In this document: positions 40,756-51,789 of the stretch, in pieces
How positions within the stretch are numbered: the stretch's first letter is position 1
Layout of the letters: each line of letters starts with the position of its first letter
Assembly (NCBI GenBank): GCA_037783545.1
Contig: JBBELK010000030.1
Location: 434,001 to 498,000 of the forward strand
Origin: Henricia sp. BOLD:AAB3569
Taxonomy: Eukaryota > Echinodermata > Asteroidea > Spinulosida > Echinasteridae
DNA length: 64,000 bases
Reading direction: 5' to 3'
The notes under the pieces: model-generated
Told to the model about the DNA's origin: nothing
Databases searched by the model: none
The model's input: the letters and a program-made list of their open reading frames with translations, nothing else
Made by a program: the position numbers and the translations under genes

Positions 40756-43700
40756 GTATTAAGATGAACCGATTTTGCTACTTTTATAGTGAACATTTTT
40801 ACTTTCGAAATCGGGAAGAAATTTGCGCGGTAAAAATGGTTTCGTTTTGGACCGTGACCAAGCTGCCGTATGTTAGAGCTCCATGGTTAGAGCATGGAGC
40901 CATGGTTTAGAGCACGGAGCAGACTCAATGCAACCGCACCACACAGTCAGTGCATGCATATTCAAGATTCAAGCATGGTTATTGTTGTCTATTTTCAACG
41001 CGTTATATTTATTTATTTATTTATTATTTATTTTAATTTTTTGCAGACATTCTACATTCCAGTAGAAAGACTGCTGGACAAACATGCCAGCATTCCAGGG
41101 GCTGTGAAACAAAAAAGAGTGAGTAAATATGTCACACACATTCATTACAAATTAAAAAATAATTAAATTAAAATAATAAAATTAAAATAAATTATTTAAA
41201 ATGATTAATTAATTTAATTGCAGCATTCATTATTCCTTTGGTCATGTATCTTACTGGTATTTTGCACCTGTCAATTGTTTCCCCCACCCCTCCTCTCCCA
41301 GACTGCCCCACCCAAGACATGGGGATTGTCACTTTTAGAGAGTGACGAAAATCCCCATCCTGGGGCAAATAATTAAGGGCAGGGGTGCATTAGGCTTGTA
41401 CTAATTGAGTTATTTTGTTGTGGAATAATTCTACTTGCTTTTTTAATGTTGTATTTTGTATTTAGAACTAGAAGAAAATCTAAGACAAGGTAGTTTTGCA
41501 GAGGATGAATTTTGAAATTAATTAAACAATGGCATGTATATGTTTTAATTAGAATTTGTAAAATATGTGCTACTACTTTAAAATGTTCCCTACTTGCATA
41601 ACAGTTTCAAATAAGCAGCTTATTTACTAAGTATTTTCATGTCGTCTCCCCATCTTGTCATCCCTCACCCAACCTCTAACCTACCACTGCCCTTCCTTCC
41701 CAACCTCCCCCACCCCCCACCCCACCCCAACCACCAAAAACAAATCACTTATGTTGTGTCCAAAACCCTGACAAAAGTTCATTACAATGTGCAGGCATTA
41801 TTAGCCTTTTACACATAACATTTGCATAATGGCTGGTGCCCCGAATTCTTCACTTTCAAATGGAGGTGCAGTTCAGTAAGTCACATAGTATGCCGTCATT
41901 GCTTTGTGGTGCATTCCATTGCCTAGCAATCAACAGTCTGGTTGTTTTTGTCATTCTCTTTTATGGTGAACACAGTATTGATTCTGTACTTCACACCTGC
42001 CACGTGCACCTCATAGCAGTGTTGTAGTACTTGAGTCCAGGACTCGGACTCGAGTCCGACTCAAGGCACATTTTTTTGTGACTCGGACTCTACTCGAGTA
42101 ACATTGGAAAATGACTTGGACTCGACCATGATGACTTGTGATATTTCCACACAAAAAAAAAGGTATATATAATCGCGCGCTTAATGCAGGATTCTTCAGG
42201 AAAAAGCACAGTACGACGCGTGAATATGTACACTACCCCCACCAGGCCGGCAAGGAGCACACGAGAACGTCATCATTCCACACATTGGGTATACGAAACT
42301 ATAGCAGGTTCAGTTTCATTTTGTGACTCGTGTCTCGAACTCAAGGTTAGGTTAATGACTCGAGACTCGGACTCAGACTCGATATTGGTGACTCGACTAC
42401 AACACTGCCTCATAGCAACAAATATTAAGTCTGGTCAAGTAGATACCCAGTGTGCATGGAAAAGGAAGTACGTCTGAACCTGACGCTATTCATGCGAAAC
42501 ACGCAAAAGGCTAATTTTGTAAGATGACACATTGTTTTAATCACTCGAAATGAAAGATTTTTGGTCAAAGTTAAATTTTTCGCTGCAAGTGGTTTCAAGC
42601 TCGTCACAAACGGCTACCATTTTTCTGATTCGTGTTCCGACTCTCCCCCACCTAACCTTCTCTTAAATTATGATATTAATGTTGCCAGTTGATTCATTTT
42701 TCTTTCCTTTTGTGTGTTTAGATTGACGCAATATGCTCTGCAATTATGGAGGAATCGGGAAAGACAGTGACATTGCAATGCCAAATTCAGGACAATCTAA
42801 CCATACGCTTTACCCTGCAAGGATCGACAGAACGAGTGAGCGTTGCTATTGCTATACTGGAGCGGCATTTAACTCAGGTTTGTTGCCAACTAGCAAGCTG
42901 ATTGGCCGAGAGAGTGGCCGCTTGCAACCTGATTGGTTTATGGGCTAACTATCAAATTAGCCATGCAAATGTGAGTCTTGGCGTCAACCATGGATAACAT
43001 GTTGTAGTATGCACATTGGTATCGCGGCTGAAAAGTAACACGATTCCAAATCGGCATTTCCTTGTGAAACAAAGAAATACTGCTGTCTACATTCCAGAAA
43101 CATTTTATGGCACATAAACAAAATTTCATTTCGAACCAATGCCGAACTGAATGAAATGTTTGGTTCGGTCCGGTTCGGAAGTGCCATGTTTTGTAAAAAC
43201 GCGTCAGGTTCGTCCGTTCGGTTGCAGCATTAATGTTCACAAAATCAAAATGTTCATTTTTTGTGATTTTTCTGGAATAAATTTTTCTTAAAAAGAACCT
43301 GCACCTTAAAAATACCTCTATATATTATCCTTCATTTTGTTATTTTCTACTGTTTTGTATGTGCATTTTCTGCAATTTTCTATGTGCATTTTTATAGTAA
43401 AGAAAATCTCAAATTTTGTGAACTGGATTTCATATTAAACCAAAAATAACACCGTTTTAAGTTGTTGGCCTTTTTAACGGGCTTTTGATGCGGTATAAAA
43501 GTTCAGAACTCTGCAAATTGGAAAAGCCATTGAATAGAAATCCCAGCCAGGGCAGTCATTGTTGGGCCAAACCAGCAACGCCCAATTGCTATAGTAAACA
43601 ATGCTTTCATGATCATTCATGCATGTTCCGAGTTTGTGGAACTGTATACATACCTTTTCTAAACACCTGAAAAAAGGGATTGGATTTATTTGTATGGAAT

Positions 43701-46700
43701 GTAATTTTCACATACATTTGTACCACATGCAGGTGTAAATCACATTAGAAGTGATTTATTATTATTTCTGTATCACAAAGTTTAAAAAAATGTATGCGAG
43801 TTCTTGGGAAAACCTTACAGAGTATACCACTGTGCTTTAGAGCTTAGTTGGTAGAGCGTCTGCCTTGTGAGCCAGAGGTCTCAGGTTTGAATCCCGATAA
43901 GGCCCTCATCCCAAGTTTGGTCGTTTGATTTCAATGGTGATTACCAGATGTTGCGCTCCTCCCAACACAGGAAAAAATTTGGGTTTATATGGGAAAACCT
44001 GAGGGAGTATACCACTGTGCCTTATAGCTCAGCTGGTAGAACATCTGCCCGGTGAGGTCTCAGGTTCAAAACCCGATAAGGCCCAAACTATTTTTTCTCT
44101 CATCCCGAGTTTGGTTGTTTCATTTCAGCGGTGATAAAGCATCATACTAGATATTGCATTCGTTACATCGCACCCAAGTTGATTCTATGGTTTTCAGTGC
44201 ATCGTTTCACTCCAAATCCCCTCCATACCGCAAATTTACACAAAGGCTCAGTCGGAATCCACCCTTACTTTCCTTGCAGGACCGTTGCCAAGATCGTCAG
44301 GCACTCCCTCAGAACGTGGCTGCGCTGACCGTCGAAAACCTAAAAGCACACAATCACGCAATGATGGAGCGAAGGCAGTTTGCGTGTCAGCCGTGTAACA
44401 ACGTGTGGTGGAGGAAAGTCTTCGGTCACAAAGCAGTGTCTCGGTGGGTAGTGCAATGGAGTAATATGTCTGATTACGGGCGTTCAAATACATGCACGCA
44501 GAAGTTTACACAGTACAGTGTAATACTCAGTTGCGCTGGCCGTATCTGCGTTGGTGATTGGCTGCTATTTAAAGCCTACAGGAAATTTTATTCCATTCAC
44601 ATTTGTCATCATGCATCCCTGTTATTAATTTGAAAAACTGCGGAGTAAATAAAAATGTCACCGGAAATTTCGGTAGGAAGGGGTAGTCATGAAGAACAAA
44701 AACCCAATCCAATTTTTTTAAAGCATAGAAATTGTTTCTCTTCAGCATAACATGACAAAATTGATTAAATTACATCAAAATGTCTCATGTGTGCATTCGC
44801 TAAGCATAACAGCCGCCTAACTTCACAGATTCGCATGCATTTCCTCAGGGGATTTCAACGGCGCTAAGCAGAGTGTAAATTCCCCGAGATCTCAGGATGC
44901 ACTCAACTAGCACCCCGTTTACAGTCGATTCGCCTTTGCCGAATCGAACTCCGCAATTTCCAAAAAGGGGAGTTGAAACCGGGTAGGCACTAAGTGTAAA
45001 CGCAAAAGGTGAATTGAAAAAGGCGGATCAGACCCAGGTCTGATTCGCCTTTTTCAAGTCACCTTTGGGGTAGGGTTGAACCCTGCAATCTTCAAGGTCG
45101 TTTGTAGTGTAAATACTACCCGAATACAGATGTCCTTGGGGCGGTGTCCGCAGTGTAGTAGATTTAATTGACCAATCTGGCACTAGTGCAGCAACACCTT
45201 ACAGCTCACGCATGCGCTGCAGTTACATTTAGTGGTGACTTTTGCGGTTTCTGAAGCGAGTTAAAGCGACTTGGGGTGTAGTGTAAACGCGGCAAATGTT
45301 CAGTTTTGTGGTCGCAATAAAAATGCTGGATCTGTATCCACCTTTGCCGATTCGAGTGTAAACACGGTGCAGGAGTGACTGCCTATTGTCTAACCCTGAA
45401 CTAGGTGGCCTGGGATTGATTTCACAGTACTAAATTTCACAGTACTAAATCCATCACAACTCGCCGAACCCTTTGTAAGTTTGCCACAGGCGAGTTGGAA
45501 TAGATCTGCGTAACCGCGACGCATCGCAAGTCTTTGTGAAATCGACCCCAGTTCTTGTCAAATAATTTGACCTTGCTGCACCAAAAAGGACATAACATTG
45601 GACTGATTTTGATGCAATAAAGACTGTTTTTGCAGATTCCCTATTTGGTTTTGGGGAAAACAGATTGTGAGGTTGCCTGATTTTGATCTGGACATTTTTA
45701 GGTGGAAACCCTGTTTTACCTTGAAATGCATTTATTTACCTTTGTATATGTAGGTGTCATCAATGCCACATTCGCTACAATGCAGTTCCAAAGGACCACG
45801 TGTTTGGCTGGGGTCGATTCGTGTGTCATTGTGGCAATGTTTTCTCGGGACTTGCTGAAGCCGGAAAGCCTTGTATCTGCCATCGTTGTCATGCTATGGT
45901 AAGTTTGCCATCTCTCTCATTTGTAACACGTCATGTTTCTTGCACTGCAAAATATTTGAAAAGGGGAATTTAACATTAATATTATGTGAAATTTGGGGGC
46001 TGTTAATTGGTTATGAATTGCCATAATATTGGGTTTGATCTTCAAAGGGCCTCATTTAAAAAATAAATAGTTATTTTGTAAATCTGTCTTAAAGGCATGG
46101 AGCTGCGTATTTCGTGTCACGAATTTGGCACGCGGCATTGCTGACGAGCCTGTGCCTTTAATAGATGTTCACTTTGTTTTCTCATGTGGATAAATACTTT
46201 TCAGTCTCATATTTTGAAACAGAAGGTACAAATAAACCTCAATATTCAATGTGTGTGTATATGATAGAATTGAGTCTAATACTATGTGTCAAAAAAAAGG
46301 AAACAAATTCCTACTTTTGATCCTAATAACTACGTCATTTGCCAATTAATTTATACCAAAATTTCTAATCATGTAAACAAGGCCTCACAAATGTTACTGA
46401 GCGGCTTGAATCAGCTTTGTCCAAGAGGGTGAGATTTAAAAGCCATACTGAAAAAACCCCTTAATTTTAGAATCTGCCCGACTATGTAAACGAAATTGTC
46501 TATGTCAGGGGTCCTTTTGCACCCATTGAGGAATTGCGTAAAACAGAGGTGTGCAATGACATTAAGGGTTATCCAGCATTCTTTCAGAAGCTTTTGGCTG
46601 CAGCACACGCCTTCCACCACCTCTCCAGCGATGTATCGACATTGGAGGATTCCAATGAAATTGAGGTTTTTTTTCGTATGGCTTTTAAATCTACAATTTG

Positions 46701-47042
46701 TCGGGCCTTGTTTACATGATCTGAAATTTTGGTTTAAATCTGTTGAAAAATGACAGTTATTTAGGATCAAAAGTAGAATTTTTTTAACAGTCATTGTTGT
46801 ACATTGTTTCAATATCGTAGGTTTTGCCACAAGAGGGCACTATTGGGCAGATGAAAAGGGGTGAACCACGCCCCCCATCTCGGAATCGTCATGCCTGTGA
46901 GTTGTGCAACAATGGCCGCATTCAGCCATGCCCTGGCTATAACCGGGTACTGTACGCCAGTCAACCGCATATTAGCACTGGATCCACGGCATCTACATTC
47001 CTAACGCAGGAGAGCTTCGCCTACAGGGAACCAATCAACTGA
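40735..47042 (+). CDS. SHFL: Shiftless (SHFL/C19orf66) homolog, six coding exons
   Basis: Vertebrate SHFL is an interferon-stimulated cytoplasmic protein that binds frameshift RNAs and stalled ribosomes and inhibits programmed -1 frameshifting. The joined exons (40735-40755, 41047-41118, 42722-42877, 44280-44443, 45754-45898, 46821-47042) give 259 codons plus stop; human SHFL is 291 residues. Diagnostic stretches are RRQFACQPCNNVWWRKV with a following VSRCHQC, the WGRFVCHCGNVFSGLAEAG ribbon, CICHRC, and the C-terminal SQPHISTGSTASTFLTQ, all in the same order as in SHFL. The residue 8-83 region is not obviously like the vertebrate N-terminus. The acidic tail of the human protein is missing. 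It is divergent to LRP2. Exon 1 is the least certain part; exons 4-6 are strong. Confidence 0.88.
41047..41118 (+). CDS. SHFL: SHFL exon 2
   Basis: Acceptor TTTTTTGCAG and donor AGA|gtgagt; phase 0 both sides. It encodes TFYIPVERLLDKHASIPGAV then KQKR. No domain recognised. Confidence 0.8.
42017..42407. mobile_element. hAT-type MITE, 8-bp target duplication
   Basis: 391 bp in SHFL intron 2. Ends CAGTGTTGTAGT in inverted orientation; CCTCATAG is duplicated perfectly at 42009-42016 and 42408-42415. The interior is full of GACTCGGACTCGAGTC motifs. An 8-bp duplication with CAGTGTTG-type ends is the hAT hallmark. Confidence 0.92.
42722..42877 (+). CDS. SHFL: SHFL exon 3
   Basis: Acceptor TGTGTGTTTAG and donor CAG|gtttgt; phase 0 both sides, 52 codons. 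IDAICSAIMEESGKTVTLQC and FTLQGSTERVSVAIAILERH. The alternating strand-helix pattern ending in a long helix is suggestive of a small RNA-binding fold, but I cannot name one. Confidence 0.85.
43790..44140 (+). repeat. Two tandem tRNA-derived SINEs in SHFL intron 3
   Basis: Copy one: TTAGAGCTTAGTTGGTAGAG, B-box GGTTTGAATCCC, then ATAAGGCCCTCATCCC. Copy two starts about 175 bases on: TATAGCTCAGCTGGTAGAAC, GGTTCAAAACCC, ATAAGGCCC. Both share GGGAAAACCTKAGGGAGTAT upstream. Copy two lacks several anticodon-arm bases. Same family as 17905-18085. Confidence 0.85.
44280..44443 (+). CDS. SHFL: SHFL exon 4: first CxxC of zinc region
   Basis: Acceptor TTTCCTTGCAG and donor CG|gtgggt; phase 0 in, phase 2 out. 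DRCQDRQALPQNVAALTVEN leads to RRQFACQPCNNVWWRKVFGH and KAVSR. The FAC-x2-C-x3-WWR signature is the hallmark segment of SHFL. Confidence 0.93.
44915..45372 (-). mobile_element. ~450 bp MITE, CCGTGTTTACACTG ends, copy 2
   Basis: Reverse complement of 30480-30925 over nearly its full length (CGATTCGCCTTTGCCGAATC at one end, GTGTAAACACGGTG at the other). It lies in SHFL intron 4. Confidence 0.8.
45411..45552. mobile_element. Short MITE, CTGGGRTYGATTTCACA ends
   Basis: About 140 bp with 17-bp inverted ends: CTGGGATTGATTTCACA and, inverted, CTGGGGTCGATTTCACA. The interior has CAGTACTAAATTTCACAGTA. In SHFL intron 4. Confidence 0.65.
45754..45898 (+). CDS. SHFL: SHFL exon 5: zinc ribbon core
   Basis: Acceptor TATATGTAG and donor ATG|gtaagt; phase 2 in, phase 0 out. 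RCHQCHIRYNAVPKDHVFGW, then FVCHCGNVF and CICHRCHAM. The cysteine spacing here is CxxC, CxC, CxCxxC. Confidence 0.93.
46090..46162. mobile_element. Half of a GGCTCGTCA-family palindromic MITE
   Basis: CATGGAGCTGCGTATTTCGT, then CACGAATTTGGCACGCGG and CATTGCTGACGAGCCTGTGCC. It corresponds to the right half of the compact copy; the left arm is missing. Confidence 0.7.
46821..47042 (+). CDS. SHFL: SHFL exon 6: C-terminal exon with stop
   Basis: Acceptor AATATCGTAG; phase 0 in; TGA at 47040-47042. VLPQEGTIGQMKRGEPRPPS, HACELCNNGRIQPCPGYNRV, SQPHISTGSTASTFLTQESF. The PHIS-S/T-GST-x-A/S-T-x-L-S/T-Q block lines up with the conserved C-terminal motif of SHFL. Confidence 0.92.
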   Translation, partial: VLPQEGTIGQMKRGEPRPPSRNRHACELCNNGRIQPCPGYNRVLYASQPHISTGSTASTFLTQESFAYREPIN

Positions 47043-48262
47043 GCAGGGAACCAGTTATGGTATTGCTGATATTGTCTTTGCAGTTAATGGTCTGTCCATA
47101 GTTGTCAACATTTTCACGGTTCTACGCAGGCCTCGACTCCCCCCTCACCCTTTCTACGCTTTGTAGTTCTGTGAAAATGTTGATAACCTTGGACGGCCCT
47201 TATAAGCTTGGGTGATTCCAACATTTCTGAATCGATAGTTCGATTCATCTTAGGAATCAATTCCAAAAATCAAATTTTTAATAATTTTGTTTTAGAATTT
47301 TCAGAACAAAATTTGTCACTAAAATTGGAAAATTCCTGGAAATTTGCAATTTTAGCATTCAAAATAATGGGAATCAATATTCCGTTTCCCAACTTGGAGT
47401 AGATTTTCCCAATCCTACTTCGCAGGTGTTGATACTATTTCAATTAAGTTTGTGCCAGTATACAAATAATTAATGTGTATGAGTTCATTGATACTAATAT
47501 TTTCAATGAGTTTATAGATGGAATGTTCCATTCAACGATGCGGAGCCGAGTTGAATGGAATAATTCTATTCATTGTTTGTTTTATATATCGTCCAAAGAG
47601 ATCATTGTCATTTGATTGGAGAACATCCGACAGCGAAAAAGTGCTTAAGACCCTAATCCCTCGCATCATGATGACCGAATCACACATGCGTCTTACACAA
47701 ATGCGTCTGCTTCAGCGTCCTGCAATGTTAAGCGCTGACACGAACACGCGCTTGCAGTAAAAATGCATGCAGTGCGCCGTGCAATGGGAAAAAATCGTAT
47801 AGAACAAAAATGCACGGTTGGTTACGTAGCATTAAATGTTTTAATTATTGAACGCCATGTGACCTGCTGTCGTCCAATCAAATGACAGGGATCTACTTGG
47901 GCGTTATATAACATACAATATCAAATGCATGTATCACAATAGTGATTTTTAAAAATGAGTTTTGGAGATGTGAAAATATTAAGTGCGCAATGTTTTATGC
48001 CTCTGCACTTTTTTCCACCAATATTCACATTTACAGTGTTCAAAATCCTAAGATTTTTATATTAGTTTGCCTAGAAATGCCCCATTTTTCTCAAAATGAG
48101 AAATATGGAAGGTGGTTTTTATAGTTAAGCCCGTCACAACTCACATATAATTAATTGCCTCTCTTTCACCATTTTCTGAATTTGCATTTATCTATCTACA
48201 TATAAACGTGGGTAGTTTTTGATTTTGTTTTTTGTTGCGTCTTTATAAACAGTTGTGCTTGT
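47043..48262. other. SHFL 3' flank, no gene; MITE-like sequence near 47.5 kb
   Basis: 47518-47600 (ATGGAATGTTCCATTCAACG, TTTGTTTTATATATC) and 47870-47925 (GACAGGGATCTACTTGGGCG, TTATATAAC) resemble the flanks of the hairpin element at 21755-21902, so a related longer copy probably lies between. No confident poly(A) signal was picked. Confidence 0.45.
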
Positions 48263-48270
48263 GTTAAGGC

Positions 48271-48519
48271 CAGGGTTGCAGTCGAGCCCATCACAAGTCC
48301 AGTAACAAGAAGCAAAGGATGAACTTTAAAGAAACGTGAACTCACAATTGAATTGTGCCCCCCATCCCCCACAATAAAAAAAACCAAAAAAACAAAACGG
48401 AAATTTATTTTCCAAGAAAAGTTTTTTTTCCCATCACCTATATCCGTTATAGCTCATTTGAATAGATTGTGGCTTGAATTAAGACCCAGGGACTTGTAAT
48501 GGACTCGACTACAACCCCG
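48271..48519. mobile_element. hAT-type MITE, 8-bp target duplication
   Basis: 249 bp. Ends CAGGGTTGCAGTCGAG and, inverted, CGGGGTTGTAGTCGAG. GTTAAGGC is duplicated at 48263-48270 and 48520-48527. A related fragment without ends is at 52430-52710 (AAAGAAACGTGAACTCACAA shared). Confidence 0.9.
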
Positions 48520-48849
48520 GTTAAGGCCAGTGATTTTGCACAAAGCTCAAGCCTGTCATTTCGAAAATGCTATGGGTCACAATGGAATGCAATAGGTCAC
48601 ATGACAGGATATGGACCAGTGACATTTAATTAGCTAGTGATAGCCAAAGTTGTTAGCAGCTGTGAAAGATTTAGAAAGTTATGCTAGTTATTGGTAACAA
48701 TACTGTAATTGTGTTGTTCCACGATTTAATTTAGCTCTTTTTAAAGAGATTTTTAACATGAAACTTTGCTGAAAACTTACAACTAAATTTGTGCTTTAAA
48801 TTTATATTTTTAAACTGTTTATGTAATGTGCATAATTGAGTATTGTTGT

Positions 48850-49095
48850 CAGCGGCGTCGCTAGAGGGGGTGTGACACCCACCCCCATTATTCATTTTTG
48901 TCGGCAAATTCATGATGCTGTTGGCAAAACAATAAAAATATTAAAGAATAAAAGTGATATAGCACCGGTCATCAAAACACCACGGCTATATCAGCAATGC
49001 TATTACGGCATTGTATTATGTCGGCACGTGTTGTCCCGCGAGGGCGCTCAACAGCTCCCCACACCCCTATTCAAAATGGTCTAGCGACGCCGTTG
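48850..49095. mobile_element. hAT-type MITE, 8-bp target duplication
   Basis: 246 bp. Ends CAGCGGCGTCGCTAGA and, inverted, CAACGGCGTCGCTAGA. ATTGTTGT is duplicated at 48842-48849 and 49096-49103. Non-coding. Confidence 0.92.
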
Positions 49096-49103
49096 ATTGT
49101 TGT

Positions 49104-50430
49104 AAAAAAAGTATAATTATCTTAAGTGAAATTTTAAGTGTATATTCACTATAAACAAAAATGTATGGTTATTTTTATGAAAACTATTCTCAAATGGGGT
49201 GTTAAAGTTTTATTTTAATTTGTGTATTTTCGTATGGCTAAATTTATAGGCATTTTTGCCAGAGTAAAAACTGAGATTGCAATTTCGGAGTGCCAGATGA
49301 ACACAAAAATTAGCCTTTTTGCGATTAAATGATTTATATATCAGAAACTATAATAACATAAATGCAGCTGTAATCTATATTTTCTGTCATGAATGACCTT
49401 ATTTAGAAAGAAATATTCTTCATATTATATTTTGTTTTTTTTGTTTTCTGTTTTCCCACCTAAATTTGTAGCTTTAACATTTGGCAAAGCATTCCAAATT
49501 TTCATTCTTCATATTTTTTCCAGAGGTTCTTTCTTTTAAATTAAATGAACATTTTAAATACATGTAACTTTTCCTAATTCCAGTTTCTTTATCTACTTTT
49601 TGACATGTACAATTAAGACAATTCAAAATATACTTTTTAAAATTATTTAGCTTTGTACTTCATTATGTAGCATTAAACATATTCTTCATTTCTTCAATTG
49701 TAAAATTTATGAAAGATTGTGCTTGTGAATGGAAGTTGCCGACTGGTTATTTTTGTTAAGGTAAACTATCTGGATTCCACATACATGTCAAACATCAATT
49801 AGACCTTGGGACTCTGTATTAACAGTGCTCTTATTATAATATAAGTGTTTGACTGGATGAAGTATGCAATAGCAGTTGGCTATACGGGAATTGAAGCCAC
49901 GCGCCGTCCGTCATTTTAAAATTTAAAATTCTGAATGGGAAAATGACATCAATCATTTAACAGTTGCATGTATGACGTCACGATGAAACGATTGTTTCCC
50001 CCGACTCCAACACGCTGTGTCGTATAAACAAATTTTGCTGTGACCTGATTCACACCCTCTCGGGTCTTAGTGCCGAACTGCAAAACATGGTGACTTACAT
50101 CATGGAGGAACCTCCATGCTTACATGAAGCATGGAGGTAGGAAAAGACTACCTCCATGCATTAAGCGTATTTCAATGCAAATTAAAAGTGATTCAGAAAG
50201 GATACGGTTTGAAAAAAATGCCATGCTGGCGATATTTTGAAGAAATAAGCAACCTTCTGCAAGTGTTTTCTCTTCCTTTAAGACACCACAGGGTACGAGT
50301 CCATGTGTATACAAATAAAACCTACCTCTCTCCACAGATATTTGCTTTCCAAGACGATACTTGTGAGCCGTTTTGTTACTCCCGATTCATATATTCCCAG
50401 CTCTAGAGCAAATGTGTACCTGGCGAGACA
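49104..50430. other. No gene recognised
   Basis: AT-rich sequence. Around 50098-50160 GGAGGAACCTCCATGC, GCATGGAGGTAG and CTACCTCCATGC make a small inverted-repeat cluster. The 91-codon frame at 50131-50406 has no recognisable domain. Confidence 0.4.
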
Positions 50431-50438
50431 TATAGAAT

Positions 50439-50806
50439 TATTATTATTATTATTATTATTTCTTTCTGGTATTCATACCAAGGATTCCTCAATAGTGCTC
50501 ATTGCACTGTCACTCGCAAGCGTGAGGAAACCCATGAAGAATTAGAATTAGAAATGGCCAGAGACACCGGGGATGATCCCCCTTGCTCTTCACGAAAGAA
50601 TGCTCTGGGATCTTTAGAGTGCGTTTCAATTACCTAACACACTGGACCAACGGCTTTACATCCCTTCCGAAGGATGGAGCAAGTGTGGTTGAGTGCCTTG
50701 CCCAAGGGCACAGGTACCGTAGCCGTGGGGAGGTTCGAACCTGCAACCCCAAGTTTTCACCTATGATTGCGAGTCAATGACCTAAACCGCTCGGCCACGG
50801 TACCCC
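50439..50806 (-). repeat. Full-length SINE with central V-like domain and (AAT)n tail
   Basis: Minus strand, head to tail: GGTACCGTGGCCGAGCGG (A box region), GGTTCGAACC (B box), CCTTGGGCAAGGCACTCAACC central motif, then a body ending TGAATACCAGAAAG and (AAT)n. The last ~110 bases recur at 62989-63106. Confidence 0.8.
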
Positions 50807-51179
50807 TATGTGTTATTTGTTACAATAGAGAAACATTTTGAGTAATGTCCCTTAAGTCAATTTACCCATGCCCCCCTCTCCCCCTCAACCATGGCAGGCC
50901 AAAAAAAAGCTGAGATAGTGTGGTCAGACATCAAAATATGGCCCACAGTATGCTTCAGATTGTAGGCAAATGGCTTAAAAATATTTCAAAATTTTCTGGG
51001 AAGCAGGTCCTAGATCCTTTACCCTCTCACCCCCCCGTTTATCAATTTCATTATGCCACTGTACATAAAAATGTTTGATTTTTCAAATGAACCAGTGCTT
51101 TTCATGCTCAAGCACATGAGTGTCATCATTGTTGCCAGTCTTGCGTGGTGTTAATTTGTATGATGGCTTGTGAGCAATA

Positions 51180-51451
51180 GACCTTTATCACGTTGCCATC
51201 TTTGTCTTGAACCCCATAGTACGTGTTGGGCACGATAAGTGCGTCTGCGCATCTGCGCGATAGCGCGTGTATCTTCTGTTGATAATCACTGTCAACGCTG
51301 CACGCTCTCTTGATCGCGCAACGCCTGTGCCATTGTGATGCACACAAACAATTTTGAAACGGGACCAAACTATTTGTTTCTGCAAGCCTCGCTTTGGTTA
51401 CATTCATTTTAATAGGAGAAAAAGGAAGATGGCCGCACCGTGACAAAGGTC
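51180..51451. mobile_element. TA-type MITE R, uninterrupted copy
   Basis: 272 bp flanked by TA (51178-51179 and 51452-51453). Ends GACCTTTATCACG and, inverted, GACCTTTGTCACGGTGC, then GCCATCTT on both sides. Interior landmarks (CCCCATAGTACGTGT, GATAGC, CAATTTTGAAACGGG) match 13480-13770. Confidence 0.8.
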
Positions 51452-51789
51452 TATAGCAACATTAACTAAGTGGGCAGGGTCAGTTTGGCAATTTCAAAAT
51501 TACGAATGTTTCCTTACCTGTGTTCCAGTCCTATCAACCGATTCTTTCTGTTAATTACTGTTGTAGTCCACCGAATCTTAACTTGGGTCACCAGCTGTAC
51601 ACATAACAAATGCATTCTCTACAATGTTCATTCTTTGTGATTGGACCTGCAATAGAATTGTGTTGGGCTTAAATACAAACACTGCAATCAAGTTGCGTTC
51701 TTGAATGTAGTGTGATGAAGCACAACATTTTACGCAATGCTGCGCTCTTGCAGTGGTCTTAAAAGTCAGCCAGTCACATTAAGGTGGAT

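Noticed and set aside
40894..41166. 90-codon open frame as a single-exon gene
   Set aside because: Only 41047-41118 fits a coding exon (TTTTTTGCAG acceptor, gtgagt donor, correct phase to the next SHFL exon); the rest is AT-rich intron.
46496..46830. Frames at 46.5-46.75 kb as an extra SHFL exon
   Set aside because: SHFL exon 5 ends in phase 0 and joins exon 6 directly in an order matching the vertebrate protein; the frames here have no SHFL similarity.
50131..50406. 91-codon frame near a small inverted repeat
   Set aside because: No homology recognised, no splice context, flanked by repeats.
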